In this document: positions 50,761 through 62,745 of the stretch, in pieces
Layout of the letters: the number at the start of each line of letters is the position of its first letter
Position numbering within the stretch: position 1 is the first letter of the stretch
Assembly (NCBI RefSeq): GCF_014805625.2
Contig: NW_023998440.1
Location: forward strand, 3,095,767-3,159,766
Reading direction: 5' to 3'
DNA length: 64,000 nucleotides
Source of the DNA: Glossina fuscipes
Lineage: Eukaryota; Arthropoda; Insecta; Diptera; Glossinidae
Notes under the pieces: generated by a model
What the model was told of the DNA's origin: nothing
Databases searched by the model: none
The model's input: only the letters and a program-made list of their open reading frames with translations
Position numbers and translations under genes: made by a program

Positions 50761-51087
50761 CTTTTTTATGCGGTTCTTAAATTCTTTTTTCTTCTGCAAG
50801 AAAGAAGAACTACGTTTCAAAATTAAATGACCTTAAGTAGCGTAGGGTCTTCTAACAGATTTAACCAAAACTGGCCACATCATCATCACATCATCAATTA
50901 CAAGAAGGCTAACATGTTAACCTCGATTAAAAACTCTTAAAATATTTCCATTAATGCGAGAATTACGTCTTATATGACATGGAATGAACTATTGTTTTTG
51001 TTCCACTTAGGATAATTGAAACTCGAAATAGTGGTCGACTTGTTGAATAATATTGTAAGAAAGCGTTTTGCTCGCTCCTAAGCTGAG

Positions 51088-51126
51088 TGTTAAGCACACA
51101 CACACAGACACACACACAAACACACT
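51088..51126. repeat. (CA)n microsatellite, interrupted
   Basis: A CA run interrupted by 'gaca' and 'aaca'. It explains a Cys/Val-repeat minus-strand frame. Confidence 0.9.
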
Positions 51127-52546
51127 TTTTTGTTATAAGCGTAGTTTCTTTATTCTTGTTACTAGACAAAGGCTGTATACGTATATATATGTGCTGAGCA
51201 TACACAAACACTGATCCTTAAATATCGCTAAGGTTTTGCTCTTGTATTCTTAACATTCAATATGAACTCGTTACTTTTAACATAGTAGCAAAGACGCAGT
51301 CACACACACAACGTAATTGTACAGCGATGTTGACGTCGACTGCAAAAATCGAAGATGCAGTTGGATCACTTGTGTTACGCAGTCAAGAAGGAGCATAAGC
51401 GCTGTAACATTTAAAACGTTAAAAACCAGTTAAGAAATCGTAATCGCATTCAGCACTACTTAGCTGTGCTGGTTTTCCACTCCCCGTAGCCTTAAGCAAA
51501 AAGGACACGGGCCGTTTATGTAATATGATTTCTCCTACGAACAAATAAAACTAAGATTGTAATAGCAAATGCGAAGATCTTGCAATATGCGTTGGCAACG
51601 AACCTCCTGGAAGGCCTTAGGTTATACCTCGGCCGCTAAAATCTAAATTATTCAAGAGGTCTGCAACTTAATTTTTCGCGTTGGACTCAATCACTTCTAT
51701 CTAAACGATATTGGCGAGTAGTAGAAACCAATGAAAATTGAACAAAAAAGAAGAATTAAATAAGCCATGAATTTATTAAAACATCCAAGATTTTCAAAGT
51801 GGAAGTTATTATAAAAAGGGCATTTATTAAGTGTTTTTCTAATAAAATGATCCCCACTGTTAAAAGCGATAAAAGTCTTTATCTTCCGTGAGGCTAAGAA
51901 ACTTGAACACTTGGCGGATAAGTTTTAAGATTTTTAATAAGGCCGCAGGTTTTAAATAGAAAAATTTACATACGTTTACATGTATGTATTAAAGCATCTG
52001 TTTACAATAATTCCATGAGTTTCATACCATTATATTCATACCGCTAGAAAACCCGTTTGCCAACTTAATTAAGACGTACTTGTATTTCAGGCATAATTAT
52101 GGAGGTTAGCAGTTGGTGTTTAATATGCTCTTTATACTGTCTGCTGCTGATTTAATCCATACCGATGTGGCTTGATGACAGTTTTGTTGTAGTTGAATAT
52201 GAAAGTAATTTTTTTAATATAAGAGTTACCTTAACTTCTACTTTATGTAAAGTGTGCGGAAAGTATGCCAGTAGACATTGTTTCCGCAGCTAGAGAAAAT
52301 ATTCATTCATTCATTGTCTTAAACGAACGATACAAAATTTAAGTCAATATTGAAAGCATATGCAAAGTTGACCTGTAAATGGCATAAAGTTTTAGACGCT
52401 TTTATGTACCACTTTGCAAACTAACCCAACATAACTTTGTATTATTATCAGCATAAAATTAAGATCCTCATTATTTTGGACCATGGAAAACTTTGCAAAA
52501 AAACTTTTAATTACTTTGTCGCAAACCGTACTTCTCATGCTCGTAG

Positions 52547-52547
52547 A

Positions 52548-52574
<27 letters not shown>
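52547..52574. repeat. (TA)n microsatellite
   Basis: A TA run that produces an Ile/Tyr-repeat shadow frame. It marks the start of a microsatellite-rich stretch reaching about 60.6 kb. Confidence 0.9.
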
Positions 52575-52578
<4 letters not shown>

Positions 52579-53356
52579 ACATGGCTTTTAGTTAACAACT
52601 ATGCATACCACGAATCGTGTGATGAGAGTGCAGTTCATTTTACTTCATGTTCAAGTGTTAACCATTTGTGTTATGTTACATATATACATTCCGGCTTCAA
52701 TATATATATTAGCATATAAGAAAACGTCTGATTGCTAGGTTGCGTATGTTCACGCGGCGTGCATGCATGTATGTGCGCGTGTGTGAATTTGTGTATACAT
52801 ATGAATATGCATAAAATAACAAACAAGTGATGTGCTAATATTTACTCGGCGTTCGTTTAAGTGGAGCAGTAAATTAATGTCTCATTTATTTCTATTTATG
52901 CCAAAGTACAACAACATTAAACAATGCATGTTACAATAATAGCATATATGTACATTACATATACAATCCAGACGTTATGTGGCTTCCACAAAGTCCCCAA
53001 AATGAAATGTTATACGCTTCATGTGCTCGTATTCACATGTGAAGATGTGGCTGTAACTGCATGATGCATGTGTGAACGTCTACCAGAGAATCTATTCATC
53101 CCTTTTCCTATTCAATTTATGTACAAGTTCATATCCATATGTGTGTGTATTTGAACAAAAAATGTATATATATAAATGGATTTACAAATGTACAAGGATG
53201 CGTTTAGAAAAAACATTTTTCATTTTCCCTTCACCCATACGTACGTATAAATATGTATTCTCTTTTTATTTTTTTCGTTTTTTTTTTATATTTGCCACAC
53301 TATGTTGTGGAAGAAAAAAATGTTTATAATTACAAATTGGTATTTGTTGCCTGCAG

Positions 53357-53438
53357 CGAATTGTGTAAATGGTCTGATGTGGGTTTTTATTTAGCTAACA
53401 CTTGTACGGTGTCTCAGGAAAACGAATGCATTGTGAAT
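53357..53438 (+). CDS. Candidate orphan internal exon, Cys-containing
   Basis: A segment of 82 bp is bounded by a good acceptor ('tttgttgcctgcag', ending at 53356) and a consensus donor (GTAAGT from 53439). One frame is open throughout and contains 'ELCKWSDVGFYLANTCTVSQ' and then 'ENECIVN', with three cysteines. The flanks are AT-rich, intron-like and of low complexity. No matching upstream or downstream exon was found, so this may be an exon of a gene extending beyond the window, or chance. No family was recognised. Confidence 0.3.
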
Positions 53439-54654
53439 GTAAGTAAACAATACACCTTGACTTGTATATAACATAAATAAAGCTACACTCCATTGATTTG
53501 TCACATAAAATGGTGAATTAAATACAATTTCGTTCTTTCTGCCAATGTGTCCTTTTAACATTTATTCGCACGAGCATTGCATGTGTCGTTGTTTTCGCCA
53601 CCACTCGCTAAGTAAAGAAGAGTCGACCATCCATCCACAGAATGGTTAGTGGAGAAAAAAGAAAAGAAGAAACCCCAGCGTAAGGCAACATCTACACCAA
53701 CTACAACGTCAACAATAATAACCCAACCATAATAGTAGCTAAGCAAATGTAAAAGGTCTACGTTTGGTTTCTAAAAAAAAAAAAAAATATTTGCTGTTTT
53801 TGTTTTTACTGTTGTTTACTTTGTATTTTACATGACCATTCTTCGAGTCGAGTCCTTTGTTTTTTTGCGACCTTTGTTGTTTGCTTGCTTGTAATTTTAA
53901 CCATACACAAAAGTAACCATTATTTTCGCATCAATTTTCCTTTTAGGTTTTAGACTTTCGTTTTTTTTTTTTTTTTTTTAAATTTTCACTTTATTCATTT
54001 GTTTACTGTTTTCTTTTTTTTTTTGCATATTTTCTATTTACCGGCGCCGTTTCCGTTTGTTTGCTTACATGTTTGTTTATTTGCTTTTTGCCATTATGCA
54101 GTCATATGTTTGTTTGTTTTTCGTTTTTTAGCTTTGTTTTAGGTAACGTATACGTATCGTATAACTGAAGTATGACTAGAATTTACACATATTATACATG
54201 TATATATATATATCTACATGTATATATTTGTGTTTTCTTTATCAGTCATTCAGGCTATATATATATATATATATATAACGTTATCGTGCGTGCGGTAATG
54301 CGGGCGTACGAAATAGTTACCTGCGTTGTGTTAACCATATACATGTTAATTTTCTAATTGAAATTTACTGTTTTACATGTACAACTCCTTTTTTGCGGTT
54401 GCTTCTGTTGTTATTGCAATTCCATTGATAGTAATGTTAGTGCAGGTTATATGTAAATGTTTTTGGTTTTGAGGTTTATCCTCTTAAAGAGTTGATATTG
54501 TTAATGTTACTGCTTTTGCTGTTATTGTTGTTAAAGTCTAATGTTTTCAAATTTTTACAGATTTTGTTGCTTCCTAATAAACGTTTATATAATAAAATTG
54601 AACATGCGCTTTAATATTAAATATTCTCTTTTCTCTCCTTTTCTTTAATAATAT

Positions 54655-54658
<4 letters not shown>

Positions 54659-54704
<46 letters not shown>
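54659..54704. repeat. (CT)n microsatellite
   Basis: A pure CT run of about 46 bp. It causes an Arg/Glu-repeat shadow frame on the minus strand. Confidence 0.95.
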
Positions 54705-54707
<3 letters not shown>

Positions 54708-55135
54708 TTGACTCTGATATCGCTATGTAGATTGTAATATTAAAACAGAGTTGCCAAGTAAACACCATTTGAACACCAAAATGAAAACCAAAGCATATTT
54801 GATCTCTGCTTAAACAAATAAATTTTGTCTTCTTACTAACAAGAATTGATTATTAAGAATATTGTGAAGCAACGTTGATTACATCAATATTCCTTCCGTC
54901 GCCTTATAGACATAGTTATGCTATAATCTCTCCGTAATTGTCTACATTGGCTTACGGCCTCATATAGTGCTGTACGGCATTTAGCTATCGATTCTGTTTA
55001 TCTCTGATGTTTTTAACTCCAAGATCACCAATCCAACAGTACCAATGTACTAACTTCTGTCTCAACTTTGCCCGCCGGTAGACGCAATTATTTTTTTTTC
55101 ATAAACTTCTTTTCTTGTACTTAATTTGCTACAAT

Positions 55136-55261
55136 ATGAAATTTTATATTTCCACGCTCCGTTTCCGTTTCATCATAACGTTGGCGATTACATACGTATT
55201 TAAGTGCAACTTCTACCTGGTGCAAGCAACCTCTGGATGCTTGCCAAAACTGGAACGCTAA
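55136..55261 (+). CDS. Tiny ORF with signal-peptide-like N-terminus (41 aa)
   Basis: An ATG-initiated 41-codon frame: a short basic start ('MKFYISTLRFRF'), a hydrophobic core ('IITLAITYVF') and a polar tail with one Cys ('ATSGCLPKLER'). The layout resembles a small secreted peptide or the first exon of one. No promoter, poly(A) signal or homologue was recognised, and short frames like this arise by chance in 64 kb. Confidence 0.15.
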   Translation: MKFYISTLRFRFIITLAITYVFKCNFYLVQATSGCLPKLER

Positions 55262-55482
55262 TTACTAGACTTCCCTGCGTATATTTAGAGTCAGGACATA
55301 TGAGACGACACGATAAAATAACATTCCATGAAATCAAATTTTAACGGCCGGTGCCCTCATGGGGATACGCTGATGTTTTAAAAGAAAAGGCAATGGGTTG
55401 TGAGATACAATGCAATGAAAAAGAAATTAATGCAGTTACAATATAAATAGTTAGAGTTGCTTTTCAATTTTATAGATTAAAA

Positions 55483-56088
55483 CAAATAAGGACTTTATGG
55501 CCGGCGAAGATCGACATTTAGATACCATACGTCACTTCACCTAATTCACTTATTCACTCGTTGTAATACACCAAAACTTATATATTATTTTCATGCAAAA
55601 ACATACTTTTCATGAAAATACGTATGTTGGGCGAATACTTGCATGCGGCGGTGTCCAAAAAATAGATTAAATTCGGCAAAGTTGATTTCTATCTCAATTT
55701 ATTATGAGCTTAATGAAATATGAAAAATTAAAGGTACTATTATTACTTAGAGACTCAGTTTTCGAAGCAATGCTTATACGAAAGAGGACTTTTCAGAATA
55801 GGGGATTGATCGAAAAAGTAGACCGATACGAATTATTATCAACGGTGTTTCTCCTTAGGCTAAAATATGTTAGTGTAGAAAATTTCATCAAAAGAGCTCA
55901 AAAAGTTCGAACTGTAGCTTGAACACAAATTTACATGGACACACGTTAGACGGGCAGATGGACGGACAGGCTTAGAATAATTTTCTTAATAAATCGATGC
56001 AATAAACGGTCTATCTTAAGCCCTTCTGCGTGCACACGTCCGAAAGAACTTAATATACCCTGTACCACAATTGCTGTAGGGTATAATT
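55483..56088 (-). repeat. Dispersed repeat family, shortened reverse copy
   Basis: It starts 'caaataaggactttatggcc' then 'ataccatacgtcacttcacc'. It includes 'ggattgatcgaaaaagtaga' and 'acacgttagacgggcagat', and ends 'ccctgtaccacaattgctgt'. About 0.6 kb, with internal sequence lost relative to the 44.5 kb copy. Confidence 0.8.
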
Positions 56089-56579
56089 GAGGTTGAAATT
56101 AATCGATCTTTCCACTTTAAAGAAAAGACGTGAATGGGTAGGTGTTTCATTTATGGTATATCTCTTAACGTTCCTAGTAGGGCATTATTTGCCCATTAGG
56201 TTATACCGCCCTAATTATGACCTTCGCAACACATTTCGCATACTGCGACCACAGAATCGTATGATTCTATTAAAAATTGAAACGCTTTGCTTTTACAATA
56301 CGCCGTCCCGTGTAAGCGCCTAAATAAATATGGGGTTGTTACCTTATGCACCTTAAGATTTGTAGATGGTGAATAAAGTTTAGCTCCATAAGATATATTA
56401 TTGCAATGTTTGTCTTTATGAGTACAGTGATAGTTATTATTCCTACACTCATGCGTTGACTAAGTACATTATATCTGTAGTGAAAATAATTTTTAAATAA
56501 ATAAATAAATAAAGAAATGTTAGATGCTAGCATGTAGGCAATTTTTTCACTTGTAAAAGGCATTTATTGAGAAAAATTG

Positions 56580-57180
56580 GTGCAGTATATGTTAGTCAAA
56601 ATAGTTTCCATCGTTTTCTATGGCATTTTCCCATCTTCCTGTCAAAACAGTCATACCGTGCCGAAAGAACGATATTGGTTTGGCAGCGATGCAATCATCG
56701 AATCATTTTCGCGCTTCTTTAGGATTTTCAAACCATGTGCCATCCAAACCATGCTGCATCGACCTGAACAACAGGAAATCGGAAAGCGCTACGCCTGTTG
56801 AGCACGTTGGGTGTGGCAGAACATTCCATTCAGATGCAACAATGTGTCTCTGATCGTTCTTACAACGTAAGTCCAAGCGTTGTCATCGAAGAGGATGATT
56901 TTGCTACTGATTTAGTTGCTGATAATACACTATATCGTGCATGTGGATGGTTCTCCTGGACAAGCCAATGACTTTTTGCGCTGGGGATTGTTGTAGTATA
57001 TCCACTCATTCATCGCCAGTCACAGTGCGCCATAGAAAATTTTTCTTTTCTTGCCTGGGAAGCAATGAAAGCAAATGAAAGTAATGAATGTCGAGTATGC
57101 AATTTGGGCGTTTCGTGATTAGCGAAAACTGTCGAAATCATCGAATTTAACCGTTCTGTACATTGATACCTCGCATTACA
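56580..57180 (-). mobile_element. mariner-family transposase relic, second copy
   Basis: The minus strand carries 'TVTGDE' near 57020 (the first catalytic Asp region). It then carries 'IAAKPISFFRHGMTVLTGRW' and 'ENAIENDGNYFD' followed by a stop near 56600. This is the C-terminal mariner signature in very readable form. The middle part is lost or frameshifted. It is better preserved at the C-terminus than the relic at 38.9-39.7 kb, with which it shares 'gaacgatattggtttg' and 'gaaagtaatgaatgtcg'. Confidence 0.85.
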
Positions 57181-57319
57181 TTACCATTTTCACTAACAGA
57201 TGTCCTTGGCCAAAATACGTGCAAGCACCTATTAAATAAATAAATAGTTTTCCGAGAACTTTCTTACATTAGATTTTATAAGTGGGTTCATGTTTTTCGA
57301 TATTTGTATTGACATAATT

Positions 57320-58158
57320 ATACCCTACACCACTTCACAGGGTATATCAAATTTCACAGACGTACGTAACGCACAGAAGAGGTTTATGCTTGTCTGCGTG
57401 CCCGTCTGTTATCTGTCCATGCTATTTCGTATTCAACCTATAGGCCGAAATTTTTGACATATTTTGACGAAAATTGGTACACTGAAGTTCTTTCACCCAA
57501 AGACGAACGCAGTTTGCTCAATTTTTCATGGTGAAAATTGTTTCAGAACATTAAATTGACGAAGTAGTCAACCTTGTCGGACCCTTATATGCCAAAAAGG
57601 CCTAACTGTTAATGTTTTACGTTGGAAATTTGTTCGTGGTTGTGACTTATCATAAAAGTTGTAAAGTAAAGCAAATTTGAACCACATATTTCCTAGATCG
57701 CACTCGTTAGAAGATTTCTGATGAATAGCTTACCCTTCTTGAAAAAGGTTTAATTTTTAATATTTTATGTGATGAAAATTAGTCCACACTAGCATTTTAG
57801 CGAAAAAATTAATGGTACACAATTTGGACCGCACAAATCTGTTTTTAAACCCTAACATATATGGGAGTTATCGTAAAAGACAAGTCTTTATATACAGAGG
57901 AAATCCAATGACCAGTTATTTTTTTTTTACGACGGAAACTGCAAAATAAACAAATTTTTACGAAGGAAGTGAAGTTTGCAAAATTTGGATAGCGTCGTGG
58001 GATGTTTGGGGCATTCTCCAATGTGCGAGCTTTTATGAAAAGTTTCAATTTGTATGAAAGTAATGGGTAATTTTCGGTATATTGCTATTAAACGATTTAA
58101 TAACTGCGGTGTAGGATATCTAATAGTCGGCCTTGTCCGCCTATAATGCTCTTTCTTG
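57320..58158 (+). repeat. Dispersed repeat family, forward copy
   Basis: It starts 'attataccctacaccacttc', followed by 'cgtacgtaacgcacagaaga' and 'ttttgacatattttgacgaa'. It ends 'gcggtgtaggatatctaata' and 'gtcggccttgtccgcctata'. Both ends are well preserved, and the TIR-like relationship between start and end is easy to see here. Confidence 0.85.
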
Positions 58159-59114
58159 GTTTTTCTTTGATTAAATACTTTAATAATTTCGAAAGAAAAG
58201 CTGAAAAATATAATTTTCAGTACAAGATGACATCTCGAGGAATGGTTACCATGCTTAACATACGGAACGAAATAGGGAAACAATATGTAATACAATTGTC
58301 AAGAAATGAGTTAATAAACAAATTCATTTTTTGATGTCTCTCTGTTCAGAAATTTTTTCAATTATTTCTCTCTTGCTCGCTCTCTGTTTATTTCTGTTGT
58401 ACAAGATTTGTTCTCTTCTATAGCTGTGATGTGTGTAAAAAAAGGAATATTGTAGGATAGCATTGAAAAATAACGGTAATGCATAAGTGGCTCTGATTCG
58501 TTATTCTCCCGTCAATTAGAGTGTACCGCTACGCTCGCAAACGCGCATTAGAATAATATATATAAGTAAAGAAACTGTGTGGGAAAAAATAGGAAAAAGA
58601 AAATATTTCCTTATACAGGATATTTGTAAAAAAATAGGAAAAAAAATACAATAGAAATTTAAAATATAAGAGGAAATAAATAAAAATTTTAAATAAAAGA
58701 TCATTTCAAGTGCTAGCAAAATTAAAAGTTTATAATTGCGAAACGAAAAAAGCAAATGTGAAAAAAAATTTTTAATGAAAAAGTTTAAACAAACGTAATA
58801 TGCAGTAATTGTTTTTCGTTTTTTTTTTATTTTTTTTTTTTTAATAAAAAGTGAGTAATCAATAAACATGCTTAGGAAAGAGGAAAGAAGACAAAGAGAC
58901 GATAAGGCTTATGTAGGATATTGAGTCTATGTCAATAATATTTTTGATTATTTAAAAAAAAAACGCCAAAAAAAATTATAAAACAAATACAAGTCTTCTG
59001 AACATTTCAATAAAATTCCTTGAGGGCTGACAAGTCTGTAAGGAGGCAGAAGTGCACAAACTCGTCCAAGCAAGCACCCACGCATTTAAAGAAAATCTGA
59101 AGAGTACTTTTGTA

Positions 59115-59150
59115 TGTGTGTTTGTGTGTATGTGTGTGTGTGTGTGTGTT
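59115..59150. repeat. (GT)n microsatellite, imperfect
   Basis: A GT run with 'gtttg' and 'gtat' interruptions. It yields Cys/Val and His/Thr shadow frames on the two strands. Confidence 0.9.
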
Positions 59151-59654
59151 CGGCGTTTGCTTAAACAACTGAAAAGCGAAATGTTTAAAAAGGAAAACAA
59201 GGAAATAGTTAAAGAAACAGATAAACAGTACTGCGACTGTATACAAGTTTCTTCCTTTATGTCTTCAACTGTAGCAGACTTTTTCTCTTCTTTTTTGTTG
59301 TTGTTGTTGTTTTTGTATTACCGTTATCATTATTAATAATACTACTACTGCTACTACTACTACGACTGCGACCATTTTACTATATAGCGTTCGTTTGTTT
59401 GTCTCTTTGTTTGAGTTTCTCTGTTTTTTTTTTTTTTTTTTTTTTTGCTTATTTATGTTATTCTTTAGGAAAAAGTTCGTTCTACTACTCTACTAACAAG
59501 TTTCCTTTTTCTCATTTTTCTTCCTCCTGCTTTGCCGTTTTCATTACTCTCAATGCTGTAGTGTGTGTGCGTTTGCATGTATATGCAAGTATGCCTGTGT
59601 GTAGTGTAAAGTTGATATTGTTTCCTTGTCGAGTATTTGCTGATTTGTTCCATA

Positions 59655-59678
59655 TATATATATATATATATATATATA
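59655..59678. repeat. (TA)n microsatellite
   Basis: A TA run. It yields Ile/Tyr-repeat shadow frames on both strands. Confidence 0.9.
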
Positions 59679-61054
59679 TCTGTATATAAGTATGTATGGT
59701 TGCTTGTTTTTATACGTGTTGTTTGATGCCCGCAAAAGCAATAAACGCACCTGAGCATTTCACAATAATCAAAGTTTTAGAAATGTTTTAACGTTGAAGT
59801 TTTAGTTTTAGATACGTAAAGGACTCTCTTGACAGAACTGTTATAAAACAAAAACAAAAAAAAGCCATAAAAATGGTGGATTCTTTTGTTTCCTGCTTAT
59901 TCATACACTCATGGTTACTTGCTTACATATATACGCTCCGAGAAGTGCTCTTATATAGGCGTTTGTTGTAGACATGTCGATATTATATATGAGCTTACAT
60001 TCAAAGATTAGCCTCAAATAGTAGCAGCGTACATTTTTACCTGTGTATTTGTGTAAAATGTGTTTTGCCTTTTTTTTCGCTTTTTCTTTTTTTTTTCTTT
60101 TTTTTTTTTGGTTATAATACTTACAAGTGTGTACAAAATACAATATGTGGGTTAATATAAAATTGGCACAATTTTAGTTAGAAGAAAAAAGAAGCACAAT
60201 GAGAATAATATCGACAACGACCATAAGCTTTGCAATAAACGTAAACGTTTGTGCGCCACAAAGTGCTTAATCTTTGTGTGTTTCTGGTAATAAAGCAAAA
60301 GAAAGGAAAAAAAAAAAAACTGTAAAGAAATGGAAAAAATAACAATAACAACCTCAACCCCACAAAGTATGCTTTTATCGTTTAATGATTGAAATGCTTT
60401 AATAGTTCTCTCTCTCTCTCTCTTTCTTTTTCTCCCCCTGCTTCACCTTTTTACTATTTTACCCTTTTGCTTTGTTGTGTACGATGTGGTGCAGTTCAGT
60501 TAATAAGGGCTTTTGCTCCACTTACCTGAGATAAATGAATTTAGTTTCTTTCCCGTTCTTCATCACTAATGATACGTTCGCAATTTTATTGCAGTAATTC
60601 TTATTATTAGGGCTTAATAAGGTCTTTCTGCCTTCTTATTAGTTGTTAGTTAGTGGTCTCCTTTTAGTTTCGTCTCAAACTAAACGCAAAATTGAATTAA
60701 TCCTCTGTTCTTTTTTTTTTTTTTTTATTTAAAGTATAATTTGGGTAAGACAACAACTGCGCATTATTGTTAATTACGCTATTTACTTCAAATGGTTGAA
60801 TATAAAGGGAGATAATGATGCTCGGTTTTACACCCTTAAACGTACGTAGAAACGAATGACTGACTCTATGTAAAACATAGAAATTTGTTATAATGAAAGC
60901 TTCAACTAGACGCAGTCGTCTATTCCAGTTAACGATAGAAATACTTACTAATTTTCGCAAGATTTAATTGACTTAAATGAGATTTTTATATAAAGAGTTA
61001 TTTTAATCTAATTTAATTAATTAAAATTTACGATACAAGAATATATGAAGTTTT

Positions 61055-61440
61055 CTTGGATGTATTAAATACGCAGAAAGACTTGAGATAGGTCGAGTCC
61101 AACTTATCCCGATCGATCCAGAATCACTGGAATGATTCTGGTGAAGGCTACTTTCTAAGGTCTTAATCAGAATTAGAAAATAATTTTGAATCGTTCTAAG
61201 CATGTCAATCCCTTTGTCTGTTTTATATTCTTATGTTCAAACCATAGGTCGAAAATTTGTAGACTGTTTCATGAAATTTGGTACACCGACGTGTTTTGAC
61301 CCAAGGACGAACGCTATTGACAATGGTTAGGAGCGAACCAACTTTTCGATCAGTTCGCATTTTGTTTTGAAATGTCGCTACATGCACAACTCTATTAAGG
61401 AAAATGGTGTAGTGTGTGATAGCGTCCGCGACCGGATATA
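61055..61440 (+). repeat. Dispersed repeat family, partial forward copy
   Basis: It has 'aatacgcagaaagacttgag' and 'ggacgaacgctattgacaat', then 'cgaaccaacttttcgatcag', in family order. Both ends are degraded. Confidence 0.7.
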
Positions 61441-62124
61441 CATACATATATAGTATCAAAGCCGGAAAGGCCTTGAAAGTCGTCCTTAAAAATTATATCC
61501 TGAGAATGTACTCGCATTGGCGAAGCAACTTCTTAGTCAACTGGTGCATTGTCTTACACACTTTGTTCCAGACTTCCGCATTCATCTAAAGGATTTGAGT
61601 CACATTCTTATTGTTTCGCTAGTCACCCGTTAACCAGTCAAGCAAATTTTTTTCGTGTTACTTTATTTTGATCATATTAGAGCTCATAGAGCTCAATAAA
61701 CAGAGTCAGCGGCTGTCACTCTACAACTTACAATGTGAGAACTTATTTTTATGAAAGTTTTTAAAATGCTGTTGAGCTCTTTAAACTATCATGCCATGCT
61801 TTAATTAAGATCTCTAGCTAGCTATCATCGGATAAAAACAGCAACCGTATTCGACTAAGCTGTTTTTGATTAAATCGCCAGGAACACATATGAAGCACAA
61901 GAACGTGTACCTTAATATACTTTATCGAGCCCGTGATGCATATTTGTATATATTTCAAACAAGCTTGTGGAGGTTCTGCGGACCCACTAGAGATGCATGC
62001 AAAGATGCGGACGCAGTTCGGCGTTGTCGTGATGAAAGATGACGGTTTTCCTGTCGATTAATTCTTGGCGCCTTATTTCAACTGCACGGCTTAACCACAT
62101 TAGTTTATGAATGTGTTTCTCCAT

Positions 62125-62745
62125 TTTATATCGTACATCACTTGCGGTGCAGATTCTAAGCCTGTCTGCCCGTCTATCTGCCTCTCCGTCTGATGCCTGT
62201 CCTTGTAAATTTGTGCGGAAGCTACAGTTTGCAATTTTAGAGATATTTTCATGAAATTTGGAATACTGACGTGCTTTAACACAAGGACGAACGGTATTGA
62301 AAATGGGTAGGTTTCTGCCGTGAGGCTCTAATTTGAAAAGTCTTTACATGGAAAAAAATTGCAATTTTCAAAACTTCTCGACAAAACTCGCTTTGTAAAA
62401 ATATTGTAATTTCAATGCAATAGTATTTGAACATTTTAAATTGATATGAAAAATTTGTTTCGGCTGGAGCAATTTTTTGAACCTTCCCTCATGTAACGTG
62501 CAGTCTTTATAAAGTAAAACGGTATAATTGTTAATATTTCATGGTGAAAATTAGTTCATAATAGCAAATTGACAAAGAAATCAACTTCACTGAATTTGGA
62601 CCACATATTTCTATTTTTTAGAAGCCACCACATATAAGGATTCCATCAATATGCGGGCTTCCACGACAATGTGGTGTAGGGTATCTAAGGCAAAGTGGTG
62701 TAGGGTATCTAATAGCCGCCTTGCCCCACTATTATGTTCTTGCAT
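62125..62745 (+). repeat. Dispersed repeat family, forward copy with a duplicated end
   Basis: It starts 'tatatcgtacatcacttgcg' and includes 'tgcccgtctatctgcctctc' and 'tttcatgaaatttggaatac'. The last part has the terminal 'gtggtgtagggtatctaa' twice, at about 62671 and 62696, before 'tagccgccttgccccactat'. This is a local duplication of the 3' end. Confidence 0.8.

Larger units (their letters stand above)
53439..55482. other. Microsatellite-rich stretch without a supported gene
   Basis: It holds T-homopolymers (about 53960-53980), TA runs (54200-54215, 54258-54278) and the CT run described separately. The sequence resembles introns or long 3'UTRs of fly genes, but no exon other than the low-confidence candidates was found. 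Confidence 0.5.
58159..61050. other. Low-complexity stretch without a supported gene
   Basis: It contains A- and T-homopolymers (58819-58842, 59424-59445, 60710-60727), a GT run (59115-59150), a GTT run (59297-59311) and a CTA/CTG trinucleotide run (59341-59372). TA (59655-59678) and CT (60407-60424) runs follow. Several 60-120 codon frames here are made of these repeats and are not called. Confidence 0.6.

Noticed and set aside
54574..54768. Arg/Glu-repeat minus-strand frame
   Set aside because: It is the translation of the CT microsatellite, not a real charged protein.
59341..59372. CTA/CTG trinucleotide run as a coding repeat
   Set aside because: It is not inside any supported reading frame; treated as a simple repeat.
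58516..59758. Cluster of 60-117 codon frames on both strands
   Set aside because: They are built from homopolymers and TA/GT/CA runs, are rich in Phe/Ile/Tyr or Thr/His repeats, and lack splice or start support.
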